Below, one piece after another: positions 17,167 through 25,691 of a stretch of DNA of 64,000 nt (position 1 is the stretch's first letter; the number at the start of each line of letters is the position of its first letter). This stretch comes from an uncultured Bacteroidia bacterium (GTDB lineage: Bacteria > Bacteroidota > Bacteroidia > NS11-12g > UBA955). The position numbers and the translations under genes are program-made. The stretch covers positions 185,673 through 249,672 of the forward strand of contig CALSPH010000001.1 of assembly GCA_943788195.1 (NCBI GenBank), in the 5' to 3' direction. The notes beneath the pieces are model-generated. The model did no database searches and was not told where the DNA came from. It saw only the letters and a list, made by a program, of their open reading frames with translations.

Positions 17167-17340
17167 ACTGCGGAGCCATATATTCCCATAGAAGGCTATA
17201 AAGCCTATAGAAAAGAAACAAAAAAATGGACTTACCCACCAGCAGGTCCTGGAGTAATTCCAGTATCACTATTGTGGGCAGGTTTGGTGCTTTGCTTCCG
17301 AGTGTTCTTTATGTTAGTCTTGCCTGCCATTGCTCTTTAA
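17167..17340 (+). other. Open frame without start codon, membrane-peptide-like (remnant?)
   Basis: Fifty-seven open codons directly after DUF4230 translate to a plausible tail-anchored peptide (PYIPIEGYKAYRKETKKW, then PPAGPGVIPV and a hydrophobic stretch) but contain no usable start before the membrane segment. The ATG at 17163 is in another frame and stops after 12 codons. It may be a decayed small gene or one broken by a frameshift near 17170. Confidence 0.3.
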
Positions 17341-17441
17341 TAACGTTTTAAATACATCAAATTGTATTCCGTTTTATCATTAGACGTATAAAAAGGCCAT
17401 TTGGTTGCACTTTTTACCGCTTTTATTAATCATTTACAAAG

Positions 17442-18446
17442 TTATGACATTAAAATAGTCACCTCATCCACAATTTGGGTAATGGGTGTAAACGTAAAAC
17501 CAAATTGGTTTTTGAATTTGTTTGCGAAATAGCGGTTCGTACTTAAACTTGTGCCAAAAACTTCTTTAGTTACAAAAGGAGCCTTGCCAGATAGTTTAGA
17601 AAGCATCCATGCCACGGGCAATACAATCCATTTCATCCATTGACGAATCATTATTTTGCCTTCCTTTTTGCCTAAACCCCGTGCAATGGTATCAAAAAGT
17701 ATTTTAAACGATAAATTCTCAGCACTTAGAATATACCGCTCAGAAATAATTTCTGAATCGGCCAACAAAATTAAAGCTTTTGCAACATCAACTGCACCTA
17801 CAAACCCGTTGGCCCCATTACTCCGAAAAGGAAATCCTTTTTTTATGTTATGAAAAATGCTGGATGAACTGTTGCCCTGTGAAGTGTAACCCATCACAAC
17901 GGTAGGGTTTACAATTACCATTTTTAATCCTTCTTCGCTGCCTCGCCAAACTTCAAGTTCCGCATATCGCTTACTAATGGCATAATTGGTGTTTCTTTTA
18001 GAATCTTCCCAAACCGTTTCTTCAGTGATAAACTCTGAGGAGCCTGTTCTACCAATTGCCGCTACAGAACTGACATAACACATTTTTTTTACTTTGGCGA
18101 AAATGCATGCATTTACTACATTCTCGGTTCCTTTTATATTGGTTTCAAAAAGTCGGTCTTTGTCTTTAGGATCAAAGCTGACATTTGCTGCAGTATGAAT
18201 TACCATGCTATCTGTATTGATATACGATTCTAAATAATACGAATCTAAAATATCCCCTACAGCAAAAACCAAACTATCTTCAAGTTTTTGCTTATTCCAA
18301 TTCGTAAGTTTGCACAAATCCTTCAAAAGTTGGTCCTTGGTTAGTTCAGATCGCACACCACAAATAATATCAGTGCGTCCCTGCAACAGCAATTCTGCTG
18401 TAACATAACTACCTACCAAACCATTTGCACCCGTAATAAAATACAT
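17442..18446 (-). CDS. NAD-dependent epimerase/dehydratase family protein (extended SDR)
   Basis: 334 residues of extended short-chain dehydrogenase. The nucleotide loop is TGANGLVGSYV (5-15), VSSVAAIG carries the catalytic Ser region, and NYAISKRYAE is the YxxxK pair near residue 160. It belongs to the dihydroflavonol reductase-like branch acting on sugar nucleotides or other carbonyls; the substrate cannot be told. Stand-alone on the minus strand. Confidence 0.85.
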   Translation of the reverse strand: MYFITGANGLVGSYVTAELLLQGRTDIICGVRSELTKDQLLKDLCKLTNWNKQKLEDSLVFAVGDILDSYYLESYINTDSMVIHTAANVSFDPKDKDRLFETNIKGTENVVNACIFAKVKKMCYVSSVAAIGRTGSSEFITEETVWEDSKRNTNYAISKRYAELEVWRGSEEGLKMVIVNPTVVMGYTSQGNSSSSIFHNIKKGFPFRSNGANGFVGAVDVAKALILLADSEIISERYILSAENLSFKILFDTIARGLGKKEGKIMIRQWMKWIVLPVAWMLSKLSGKAPFVTKEVFGTSLSTNRYFANKFKNQFGFTFTPITQIVDEVTILMS

Positions 18447-18576
18447 CAGCTGCGAATTACAACTATTTTATTTAATTCTAAAAGGGAGGTTCACTTGTTA
18501 AAATTATTGGACAATCTCACATGGTATGTATATAGATATTGCCGTAAGCTCCGTATTATATAATTAATATTGTCAG

Positions 18577-19659
18577 ATGTTACTCGATTACTTTGAGCCG
18601 ATAAATTCTGCTGTTCTTAAGAATGCACGAAATGACGGAACTGTTGGAAAACAAATTCGACTCAACGATGGCAAAAGTATAAGTTTAGACCATTTTCAAA
18701 TTGCCCTAATAGGTATGGGTGAAAGTGCTGATAATGTGCGAAAACACCTATATAACTTAAGTGATAATTTGGGTCCTGCACGGATTTTAGATTTAGGGAA
18801 TTTGCGCATTACGGATGATGAAAAAAACAATGGTTTCGGTTTAACCCAAGTGATCCAAGAATTGCATAATGAGGCCATTGTTCCCATTATCATAGGTGAA
18901 ACGGCAGATCTATCCTATTATCAATATCGGGCTTATGAAAATGAGCGAGCCATGTGCGAAGTTGCACGAATAGAGGCTAAGGTGAGCTTAGAAGAAAACA
19001 GCACGTTACGGAATATCATTTTACATCAACCCAATTATTTATTCAATGTCACCTCCATTGGTGTACAAATGCATTATATCAGCACCACCATTGAAACCTA
19101 TATGAACGAGATGTGTTTTGATGTGATGCGACTTGGTCAATTTAGGGATGCTCCATATGAAAGCGAACCGTTCTTACGTTCTGCAGACATCTTTTCTTTT
19201 GACATTAATGCCATTCAAGCAAACGATATTAATTATGCCCATATGCAGCCCAATGGACTTACCGCTGACGAAGCATGTAGGATTACCCGGTATGCTGGTA
19301 TAAGCAACCAAATTTCTTCTGCATATTTTTATGGCGCACCTATCGATAAGAAGAATAACATGGGCGGAGAGCTCTATGCACAGCTCATCTGGTATTTTAT
19401 CCAAGGTTACATGAGCCGTAGATATGACGATCCTGATGGGGATCTGAATAATTTTACCATTTACAATACTCCGTTAATGGATGGCAAATACAACTTGAAG
19501 TTTCTTAAAAGTCACTTCAGTGAGCGATGGTGGCTGCAATTGGATGATGAAAATAATCTAAATAAAAAATTCATCAGCTGTAGTTATTCAGATTACGTGA
19601 GGGCCTCACGAGATGAACTTCCTGATCGATGGTGGAAGGCTTATCAAAAACTAATGTAA
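18577..19659 (+). CDS. Arginase/formimidoylglutamase-like protein with degenerate metal site
   Basis: 360 residues of the ureohydrolase fold, matching the Bacteroidota proteins often annotated as formimidoylglutamase (RYAGISNQISS, QLIWYFIQGY, SERWWLQL). The manganese ligands of true ureohydrolases are mostly missing: the GGDHS site reads IGETADL, the DAHxD site reads ARIEAKVS, and SFDxDxxDP reads SFDINAIQAND. It is probably a non-catalytic or altered relative, and hydrolase activity should not be assumed. It overlaps the convergent DUF2461 gene by 9 bases. Confidence 0.75.
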   Translation: MLLDYFEPINSAVLKNARNDGTVGKQIRLNDGKSISLDHFQIALIGMGESADNVRKHLYNLSDNLGPARILDLGNLRITDDEKNNGFGLTQVIQELHNEAIVPIIIGETADLSYYQYRAYENERAMCEVARIEAKVSLEENSTLRNIILHQPNYLFNVTSIGVQMHYISTTIETYMNEMCFDVMRLGQFRDAPYESEPFLRSADIFSFDINAIQANDINYAHMQPNGLTADEACRITRYAGISNQISSAYFYGAPIDKKNNMGGELYAQLIWYFIQGYMSRRYDDPDGDLNNFTIYNTPLMDGKYNLKFLKSHFSERWWLQLDDENNLNKKFISCSYSDYVRASRDELPDRWWKAYQKLM

Positions 19660-20316
19660 CGCTTTAGCCAAAAATTTGGCCATTTGATCTCCTGCCTTAT
19701 AACACTCCATTATCTGATTGATTAGTTTAGGGTCTGTTGTTTTTTCCGCAGGCATTTGATGAAAATAATACCATTGCTTGTTAAAAATTAGGGGTTCCAT
19801 TTCCGCTGCTGCAGCCAAATCTTTTGGCATTCTTTTGGCTTTTTCACCTCGTACTTCACCATACCACTTCTTAAATTCAGCAGCTGAACTGAGCTTAGCA
19901 AGGGTTTTGGCATGCTTCGCCATGTAGGATCTTATTTGAGCAATCTCTGCTGTACTCGCCATATAAATACCCCGATACACTCGAACATGTTCTGGCCCCA
20001 TTTCAACATATAACCCTGCAGGAGACATATCTTTTCTTCCCCCTTGGTTGATTGCTGCTGAGCGATTCAATTTATAGGGTGTTTTATCCTTTGCAAAACG
20101 AATATCTCTATTGATTCTGAATATACAATCCTTGGGTTTAGGATTTAAAGATTTGTTTTCCTTTTGCACAGCCTCAATAAGCTGTTCAACAAAATCTTCA
20201 AATGGTTTTTTTACATGCGTTTCATACCTTTTTCTATTCAAATCAAACCAGTCTTTATGGTTATTGGCCGCAAGTTCTTTGAAAAACTGATTAAATTCTG
20301 TGCTAATAGGATTCAT
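19651..20316 (-). CDS. DUF2461 (TIGR02453) family protein
   Basis: 221 residues with the family signature NNHKDWFDLNRKRYE at the start, then FRINRDIRFAKDKTPYK and PAGLYVEMGPEHVRVYRGIYM. Function unknown; widespread in bacteria. Convergent with and overlapping the arginase-like gene. Confidence 0.88.
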   Translation of the reverse strand: MNPISTEFNQFFKELAANNHKDWFDLNRKRYETHVKKPFEDFVEQLIEAVQKENKSLNPKPKDCIFRINRDIRFAKDKTPYKLNRSAAINQGGRKDMSPAGLYVEMGPEHVRVYRGIYMASTAEIAQIRSYMAKHAKTLAKLSSAAEFKKWYGEVRGEKAKRMPKDLAAAAEMEPLIFNKQWYYFHQMPAEKTTDPKLINQIMECYKAGDQMAKFLAKALH

Positions 20317-20420
20317 ATGTCTGCTCGAATTTATACTTTATCTATTAAAACTAGGGCACGAGCAATAATAATTTACATTCGCAAACAATAACAGGGCTTA
20401 ATCCTTATTAATAAGCAAGC

Positions 20421-21686
20421 ATGCAAATTTTCATATTTATCCTTCTGGACCTTTATATTTTCTCGGGTATTCTATCCTGGTTAAAAAAGCCACGTAGATG
20501 GCCCAAAAAAATTATTTTGATTTGCTTTTGGGTATTCAATGTTGCGGCCTACCTAATCCCGATGTATTACAGGAGTCAAAGTACGGCTGCTACCGGAAAA
20601 TTTCCATTGTCTCTCATTTTTGGCTTATTTTTAGTCTGGTTTTTGGCCAAAATAGTATTTGCATTGGTGCTCATTGTAAATGATTTATTCTCAGGCTCAA
20701 AATGGGGCATCAAACGTTTGAGACATCAAAGCAAAACAAATTCGGAAGAAACCCCGGAAACCAATAGCACACCAATCTCAACCAAACCTACATTAAGCCG
20801 ATCTGATTTCTTACTAAAGACTGGTGCTCTTGTTGCCGCTACCCCAACTGCAGCAATGAGTTTTGGGATTATTAGCGGTGCACATGACTACCGTGTCCGC
20901 AGAGAAACCCTAAAAATAAAGGGCTTGCCCAAAGCATTTCACGGCTTAACGATTGCTCAAATTAGCGATATCCATTCGGGCAGTTTTTGGAATAAAACAG
21001 CTGTAACTGGTGGCGTAGAAATGCTAAATGCCGAGAAACCCGATTTGGTATGTTTTACGGGTGATCTTGTGAACAGTTCAGCAACCGAAATAAAAGATTA
21101 CATCAATGTTTTTGATAAAGTAAAGGCGGATTTAGGAGTATACTCAGTGATTGGTAACCATGACTATGGCACCTATGTGAAATGGCCTAACAAAGCTGCT
21201 GAAGCACAAAACTTTGCTGACCTTAAGACAGCTCATGCCACTTTGGGCTGGGATTTACTGCTGAATGAAAATAGAATCATTAAGCAATCTGGCGAGTCAT
21301 TGGCATTGATTGGAGTTGAAAATTGGAGCGTCAATCCGAAAAGATTCCCATCCACTGGTAATTTGGACTTGGCTAAAATTGGAACGGAAGAAGCTGCCAC
21401 AAAGTTACTTATGTCGCACGACCCAACGCACTGGAGAGGCGAAATTTTAAAAGACCATTCAGACATCTCACTAACCATGAGTGGTCATACCCATGGGATG
21501 CAATTTGGAATTGAAACCGAAAATTTTAAATGGAGTCCCGTTCAATATTTGTACAAGGAATGGGCTGGTTTATACCAAGAATCAGATCAAAAACTTTATG
21601 TAAATAGAGGGTATGGGTATCTTGGATATCCAGGTAGATTTGGCATCTTACCTGAAATCACGATTCTGACTTTGGAATCGGTTTAA
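20421..21686 (+). CDS. Membrane-anchored metallophosphoesterase
   Basis: 421 residues: three or four N-terminal membrane helices (about 1-95), a linker, and a calcineurin-like phosphoesterase domain. The metal motifs are in order: IAQISDIHSG, CFTGDLVN, SVIGNHDYGTY, LLMSHDPTHW and MSGHTHGMQF. It resembles YaeI/YkuE-type enzymes, some of which act on lipid phosphates such as UDP-diacylglucosamine. Substrate unassigned. Confidence 0.87.
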   Translation: MQIFIFILLDLYIFSGILSWLKKPRRWPKKIILICFWVFNVAAYLIPMYYRSQSTAATGKFPLSLIFGLFLVWFLAKIVFALVLIVNDLFSGSKWGIKRLRHQSKTNSEETPETNSTPISTKPTLSRSDFLLKTGALVAATPTAAMSFGIISGAHDYRVRRETLKIKGLPKAFHGLTIAQISDIHSGSFWNKTAVTGGVEMLNAEKPDLVCFTGDLVNSSATEIKDYINVFDKVKADLGVYSVIGNHDYGTYVKWPNKAAEAQNFADLKTAHATLGWDLLLNENRIIKQSGESLALIGVENWSVNPKRFPSTGNLDLAKIGTEEAATKLLMSHDPTHWRGEILKDHSDISLTMSGHTHGMQFGIETENFKWSPVQYLYKEWAGLYQESDQKLYVNRGYGYLGYPGRFGILPEITILTLESV

Positions 21687-21700
21687 ACTATAATTTAATG

Positions 21701-21708
21701 TAGCTTTG
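21701..21708 (+). promoter_or_regulatory. Candidate -7 element for the glycosyltransferase
   Basis: TAGCTTTG matches TAnnTTTG and ends 8 bases before the ATG at 21717. Confidence 0.35.
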
Positions 21709-21716
21709 CTTTAGCA

Positions 21717-22901
21717 ATGCAAATCTTATTTGTAGCCAATCGTATTCCATATCCACCTTACCGAGGTGATAAACTAAAAATCTACAACCTAGCTAAAAAG
21801 CTTAGCAAAAACCATGAATTACATCTGGTCACTTTTGTAAGCAACAAAGATGAATGGCAATACAAATCGGAATTAGAAAAATTCTATCAAACCGTTACCC
21901 TAATAAGTCAGCCTAAATGGAAGAGCTATCTTTCTTGCATCTTAGGGATTTTCAGTAAAACCCCTTTTCAAGTTCTTTATTTTAAAAATAACAAAATGGG
22001 TCGAAAGCTGGATGAGATTCTAAGCACTAACCAATTTCAAGCCATTCATGTCCAACATTTGCGCATGGCGCAATATTTTATCAAGCGTAAACTTACAGCC
22101 CGTGTAATTCTAGACTTACCTGATGCTTTTTCATTGTATTGGAACCGAAGATTAACAAAAGCAACCAGCAATTTACAGCGCATGTTTATCAAAGTAGAAC
22201 ATCAGCGTTTATTGGATTATGAAAAACACATGCGCCTCTTTGATTTGAATTTAGCTTGCAGTAAAGAAGATATTTCATATCTCAAGTCTAAACATGGGAT
22301 AGAACATATCGAATTGCTTTCCAATGGAGTGGATATTGACACATTCAAACCCTCTGAAATTGAACCATTTACAAATCGAATTCTCTTTACAGGAAATATG
22401 GATTATGCCCCCAATATGGATGGGGCCTGCTACTTTGTAGAGGAAATATTACCCCTTATTGAGAATGAAATTCCTAATGTACATTTTGTTATTGCAGGTC
22501 AAAGACCCGTAAAAAAAGTCTTGGAACTGGCGCGTAATAATGTCGAAATTACTGGATTTATTCCCAAGTTAAACGAAATGTACGCAACAGCATCAGTGGT
22601 AGTATCTCCGCTGCGCATAGGAGCCGGAACGCAAAATAAAGTCCTTGAAAGTATGGCCATGGGTATACCAGTTGTATGCACAGAAATTGGGTTTGAAGGA
22701 CTAGGAGTACAAAGTGGGAATGGGGTATTCAAAGAAACCACCCCTGAGGACTTTGCTGCACAAGTTGTGATGCTTCTGAAAGATGAGAATCTTCGATCAA
22801 CAACTGGAAAGAAAGCAACTGAAATTATTAAAAATAGATTTAGTTGGGAGCAAATAGCGAACCAACTAGCCCAATATTTAAATCCCAATTATGAGAAATA
22901 G
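21717..22901 (+). CDS. Glycosyltransferase family 4 (TIGR03087-like sugar transferase)
   Basis: 394 residues of GT-B fold. The N-terminal acceptor domain begins ILFVANRIPYPPYRGDKLKIYNL, the pattern of TIGR03087 proteins. The C-terminal donor domain has ILFTGNMDYAPNMDG, GFIPKLNEMYATASVVVSPLRIGAGTQNKVLESMAMG and the ExxxxxE-like nucleotide site. Probably adds a sugar in an envelope polysaccharide. It overlaps the next lipoprotein gene by 11 bases. Confidence 0.87.
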   Translation: MQILFVANRIPYPPYRGDKLKIYNLAKKLSKNHELHLVTFVSNKDEWQYKSELEKFYQTVTLISQPKWKSYLSCILGIFSKTPFQVLYFKNNKMGRKLDEILSTNQFQAIHVQHLRMAQYFIKRKLTARVILDLPDAFSLYWNRRLTKATSNLQRMFIKVEHQRLLDYEKHMRLFDLNLACSKEDISYLKSKHGIEHIELLSNGVDIDTFKPSEIEPFTNRILFTGNMDYAPNMDGACYFVEEILPLIENEIPNVHFVIAGQRPVKKVLELARNNVEITGFIPKLNEMYATASVVVSPLRIGAGTQNKVLESMAMGIPVVCTEIGFEGLGVQSGNGVFKETTPEDFAAQVVMLLKDENLRSTTGKKATEIIKNRFSWEQIANQLAQYLNPNYEK

Positions 22902-23451
22902 TATCTTCCTTATTTTTAGTGTTTACCTAATGGCTTGCAACAATGGCCCAGAAAAGCTGTCGATTGATAAGGACTTTGAAGTAACCACATTCGAAAATCG
23001 GTATCAAATTATGATCCCGGATTATATGGATGCAACGGACGAGCTACATGAAGAGGCTAATTTGCAGTTTATGAATGCATATAGAGAGACCTATATTATT
23101 GTAATTGATGAAGATAAGAATGAGTTCATCAATTCATTTAAACAAATAGAATCCTATGACACTACCATGTCTATCATAGATAATTATGCAGGAGTTATCA
23201 CTAGCAGCATAGAAACATCTGAAGATTTGACATTGGGCCAACCGAAAAAAACAAGCATCAATGGTATGGACGCCCGGCTTTACTTGATGGAAGGCGATGT
23301 GGACGGGATTCCCGAAGAAATCAGTTATATTTTTGCTTATATCGAAGGAAAAGACCGCATATATGCAATATCTACTTGGACATTGAAAGATCGTATGGAA
23401 AAATACAAGAATACCTTCTTCCAAAGCATTAAGTCACTTAAGGAATTATAA
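22891..23451 (+). CDS. Hypothetical lipoprotein
   Basis: 186 residues with a lipoprotein signal (FLIFSVYLMACNN, lipid Cys about residue 16). The mature domain (FENRYQIMIPDYMDATDELHEEA ... FFQSIKSL) looks like the PsbP/DUF-type fold proteins that assess protein stability in Bacteroidota, but I cannot name it. It overlaps the upstream glycosyltransferase and is one base away from suhB. Confidence 0.65.
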   Translation: MRNSIFLIFSVYLMACNNGPEKLSIDKDFEVTTFENRYQIMIPDYMDATDELHEEANLQFMNAYRETYIIVIDEDKNEFINSFKQIESYDTTMSIIDNYAGVITSSIETSEDLTLGQPKKTSINGMDARLYLMEGDVDGIPEEISYIFAYIEGKDRIYAISTWTLKDRMEKYKNTFFQSIKSLKEL

Positions 23452-23452
23452 G

Positions 23453-24265
23453 GTGAGCCTGCCAACAAACGTAATTTTGCAAAACATCACTGAAGCTATT
23501 CTAGAAGCTGCACAAGTTGCTGGTGCATTTCTTTTGCAATCGCAGAAAGAAATTGCTTCAATTGAAGTACAAATAAAATCGCTAAATCAACTGGTAAGCG
23601 AGATTGATATTAATGCTGAAAAACGAATTGTACAAATCCTTAAAGGCAAATTCCCGGAAGCTGGTTTCTTAACAGAAGAAGGAACTACGATCCAGCAAAA
23701 AGCTGAATTGTGTTTTATCATTGATCCTTTGGATGGGACAACCAATTACTTGCACAACTTGCCCATTTATTGTGTCAGCATTGCTGCAACTTTTAATGAC
23801 GTATTAATTGCTGGTGTTGTATACGCTCCTGCCAGCCAAGAAATGTTTCATGCGATGAAAGGGAACGGAGCATTTTTGAATCATCAACCCATAACTGTTT
23901 CACAAAGCCGAAACCTAAATGAGAGTCTGCTGGCCACAGGTTTCCCCTATTATGCATTTGAAGAAATGGACGCCTACATAGCCAGCTTGGAGTATTTCAT
24001 GCAAAACACACGCGGTTTGCGGAGAATGGGTTCTGCAGCCATTGACTTGGCATATACTGCCTGTGGTCGATTTTGCGGCTTCTTTGAACTGAATATCAAC
24101 ACTTGGGATGTTGCAGCCGGAATATTGTTAGTACAGGAAGCAGGAGGCAAGGTGAGTACTTTCAACGACCAAGGTTCAGCAATGAGTGGAAAGCAAATAA
24201 TTGCAAGTAACCCTGCGATTAATACTGAGTTGAAACGAGTTCTAGTGAATAATTTTTATCTTTGA
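23453..24265 (+). CDS. Inositol monophosphatase family protein (SuhB-like)
   Basis: 270 residues of a lithium-sensitive Mg-dependent phosphatase. Motifs: TEEG with metal-ligand Glu, FIIDPLDGTTNYLHNLP, and the C-terminal NTWDVAAGILLVQEAGG. The start is GTG at 23453, the only sensible start before the first helix. It dephosphorylates inositol-phosphate-like substrates, and family members can also act in RNA processing or as 3'-phosphoadenosine phosphatases. Confidence 0.9.
   Translation: MSLPTNVILQNITEAILEAAQVAGAFLLQSQKEIASIEVQIKSLNQLVSEIDINAEKRIVQILKGKFPEAGFLTEEGTTIQQKAELCFIIDPLDGTTNYLHNLPIYCVSIAATFNDVLIAGVVYAPASQEMFHAMKGNGAFLNHQPITVSQSRNLNESLLATGFPYYAFEEMDAYIASLEYFMQNTRGLRRMGSAAIDLAYTACGRFCGFFELNINTWDVAAGILLVQEAGGKVSTFNDQGSAMSGKQIIASNPAINTELKRVLVNNFYL
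24257..24264 (+). promoter_or_regulatory. Candidate -7 element inside the suhB 3' end
   Basis: TATCTTTG fits TAnnTTTG exactly, overlaps the suhB stop codon and lies 10 bases before the TTG start at 24275. It could give the lipoprotein gene its own transcript. Confidence 0.4.
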
Positions 24266-24274
24266 CCATAATCC

Positions 24275-24730
24275 TTGAAAAAAATACTCTATCCCCTGAT
24301 AATTGCATTTACTAGCTGTCTAATTTATGCTTGTGGAAATGAACCGACCGAAGAAGACCTCCCTGAAGTAGTTGATCAGTATGATACAGGAATTGAGGAT
24401 GATATCATCAGTCATGAACTTGAAAAAGAATCCATCCTAGAAAAAGAGCAAACTAAACCAAATGACTATCTATTGCTGCATGGAGATTGTAAAAGAAACA
24501 TTAAAGGAGAATGGATCCTTAAGGGAACCCTGGAAAACATAGCCAAAGAGGCTACATTTAGCAATATTCACTTGACGGCAGAGTATTATGATAAGCTCGA
24601 TTCAATGATTACCAGCTCAGACGAAATATTAAGTAGTTCCATTGCTCCTGGTGAAGTTGTTGAGTTAAAATATACTGTTTCCAAAAAACCCAAAAAAACA
24701 AAAGCAGTAACCGTTTGGGTGAAATTATAA
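24275..24730 (+). CDS. Hypothetical lipoprotein
   Basis: 151 residues starting with TTG (MKKILYPLIIAFTSCLIYACGN; lipid Cys about residue 20). An acidic linker leads to a small beta-rich domain (LLLHGDCKRNIKGEWILKGTLENIA...) ending VTVWVKL. This looks like a FxLYD-type fold for inter-domain contacts; that is a guess. It ends one base before the next membrane protein, so the two form one operon. Confidence 0.6.
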   Translation: MKKILYPLIIAFTSCLIYACGNEPTEEDLPEVVDQYDTGIEDDIISHELEKESILEKEQTKPNDYLLLHGDCKRNIKGEWILKGTLENIAKEATFSNIHLTAEYYDKLDSMITSSDEILSSSIAPGEVVELKYTVSKKPKKTKAVTVWVKL

Positions 24731-25114
24731 ATGCTATTTAAGATCCCTTTTCTAATTGCAGCACGAATAATCATAGGATTATCCATACTTCTGCTAGGAT
24801 TCCATACATTGGTGATTCTTGAAGTAATCCCTTACACGATTGTTTGGGGAAGTAGGTTAAATTCCTTCGATGAAATGATTCAATTTGAAGTGGTAGCGCT
24901 AATTCTAAATGCGGGTCTCCTCGTAGTAAATTGGGTCAAAGTAAAAAATAAGCACAATGCATTTGTAAGCATATTGTTATGGGCATATACTGGATTATTT
25001 GCGGTAAACACGATTGGTAATCTACTTTCAAAAAACATGTTTGAGATGATCGTCTTTACGCCATTAACCATCCTTCTTGCGCTGCTTTGTGTTCGAGTGG
25101 CCCTGGAGAAATAG
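24731..25114 (+). CDS. Hypothetical four-helix membrane protein
   Basis: 127 residues with four predicted membrane segments (about 7-28, 52-70, 80-97 and 103-123) and no charged catalytic motif. It follows the lipoprotein without a gap. I do not recognise the family. Conserved-looking loops are WGSRLNSFDEM and NLLSKNMFEM. Confidence 0.6.
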   Translation: MLFKIPFLIAARIIIGLSILLLGFHTLVILEVIPYTIVWGSRLNSFDEMIQFEVVALILNAGLLVVNWVKVKNKHNAFVSILLWAYTGLFAVNTIGNLLSKNMFEMIVFTPLTILLALLCVRVALEK

Positions 25115-25116
25115 CT

Positions 25117-25650
25117 ATGGCTAGTTCCATTGAATTTCAGTACTACGATAGTCCTTGTGGCGAAATGATTATTGGTTCCTATGAAGAACAACTCTGTCTA
25201 TGCGATTGGCGATATCGTAAAATGCGATTAAAAATTGACCATCGCATATCCACTGGTCTAAATACATCATTTGTGCAAAAGAATTCAACCGTCATAACTC
25301 AAACAATCCATCAGCTCAATTGCTATTTTAATAAAGGACTGCATTATTTTACCATTCCTATTCTTGAAGTGGGTACTCCATTTCAAAAACAAGTTTGGAA
25401 GCATCTGAAGGAGATCCCTTATGGCGAAACTTGGTCGTACACTGAACTTGCTCAACGAATGCTAAACCCTTTGGGCATTCGCGCTATTGCAAGCGCTAAT
25501 GGTGCCAATGCAATTTCAATTATTATTCCCTGTCACCGCATTATTGGAAGCGATGGTGATTTGGTGGGTTATGCAGGTGGTTTGCGCGCTAAAAAGCAGC
25601 TCTTGCAACTGGAAGGTGCGCTCAATATACAGCAACTTAGATTACTTTAA
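25117..25650 (+). CDS. ogt: Methylated-DNA--protein-cysteine methyltransferase
   Basis: 177 residues from ATG 25117; the track start at 25087 lies inside the upstream gene. It transfers the methyl group of O6-methylguanine to its own cysteine. The C-terminal domain has TPFQKQVWKHLKEIPYGETWSY, the reading-helix stretch AIASANGANAISI and the active site IPCHRII. It ends with the typical GYAGGLRAKKQLLQLEG. A suicide repair enzyme, complete. Confidence 0.93.
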   Translation: MASSIEFQYYDSPCGEMIIGSYEEQLCLCDWRYRKMRLKIDHRISTGLNTSFVQKNSTVITQTIHQLNCYFNKGLHYFTIPILEVGTPFQKQVWKHLKEIPYGETWSYTELAQRMLNPLGIRAIASANGANAISIIIPCHRIIGSDGDLVGYAGGLRAKKQLLQLEGALNIQQLRLL

Positions 25651-25667
25651 TTTGACTTAATTTTTAC

Positions 25668-25675
25668 TACTTTTG
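25668..25675 (+). promoter_or_regulatory. Candidate -7 element for the M20 dipeptidase
   Basis: TACTTTTG fits TAnnTTTG and lies 16 bases before the ATG at 25692. A TTTG at 25651 is closer than the usual -33 spacing. Confidence 0.4.
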
Positions 25676-25691
25676 ATGCTTAACAAAGATT

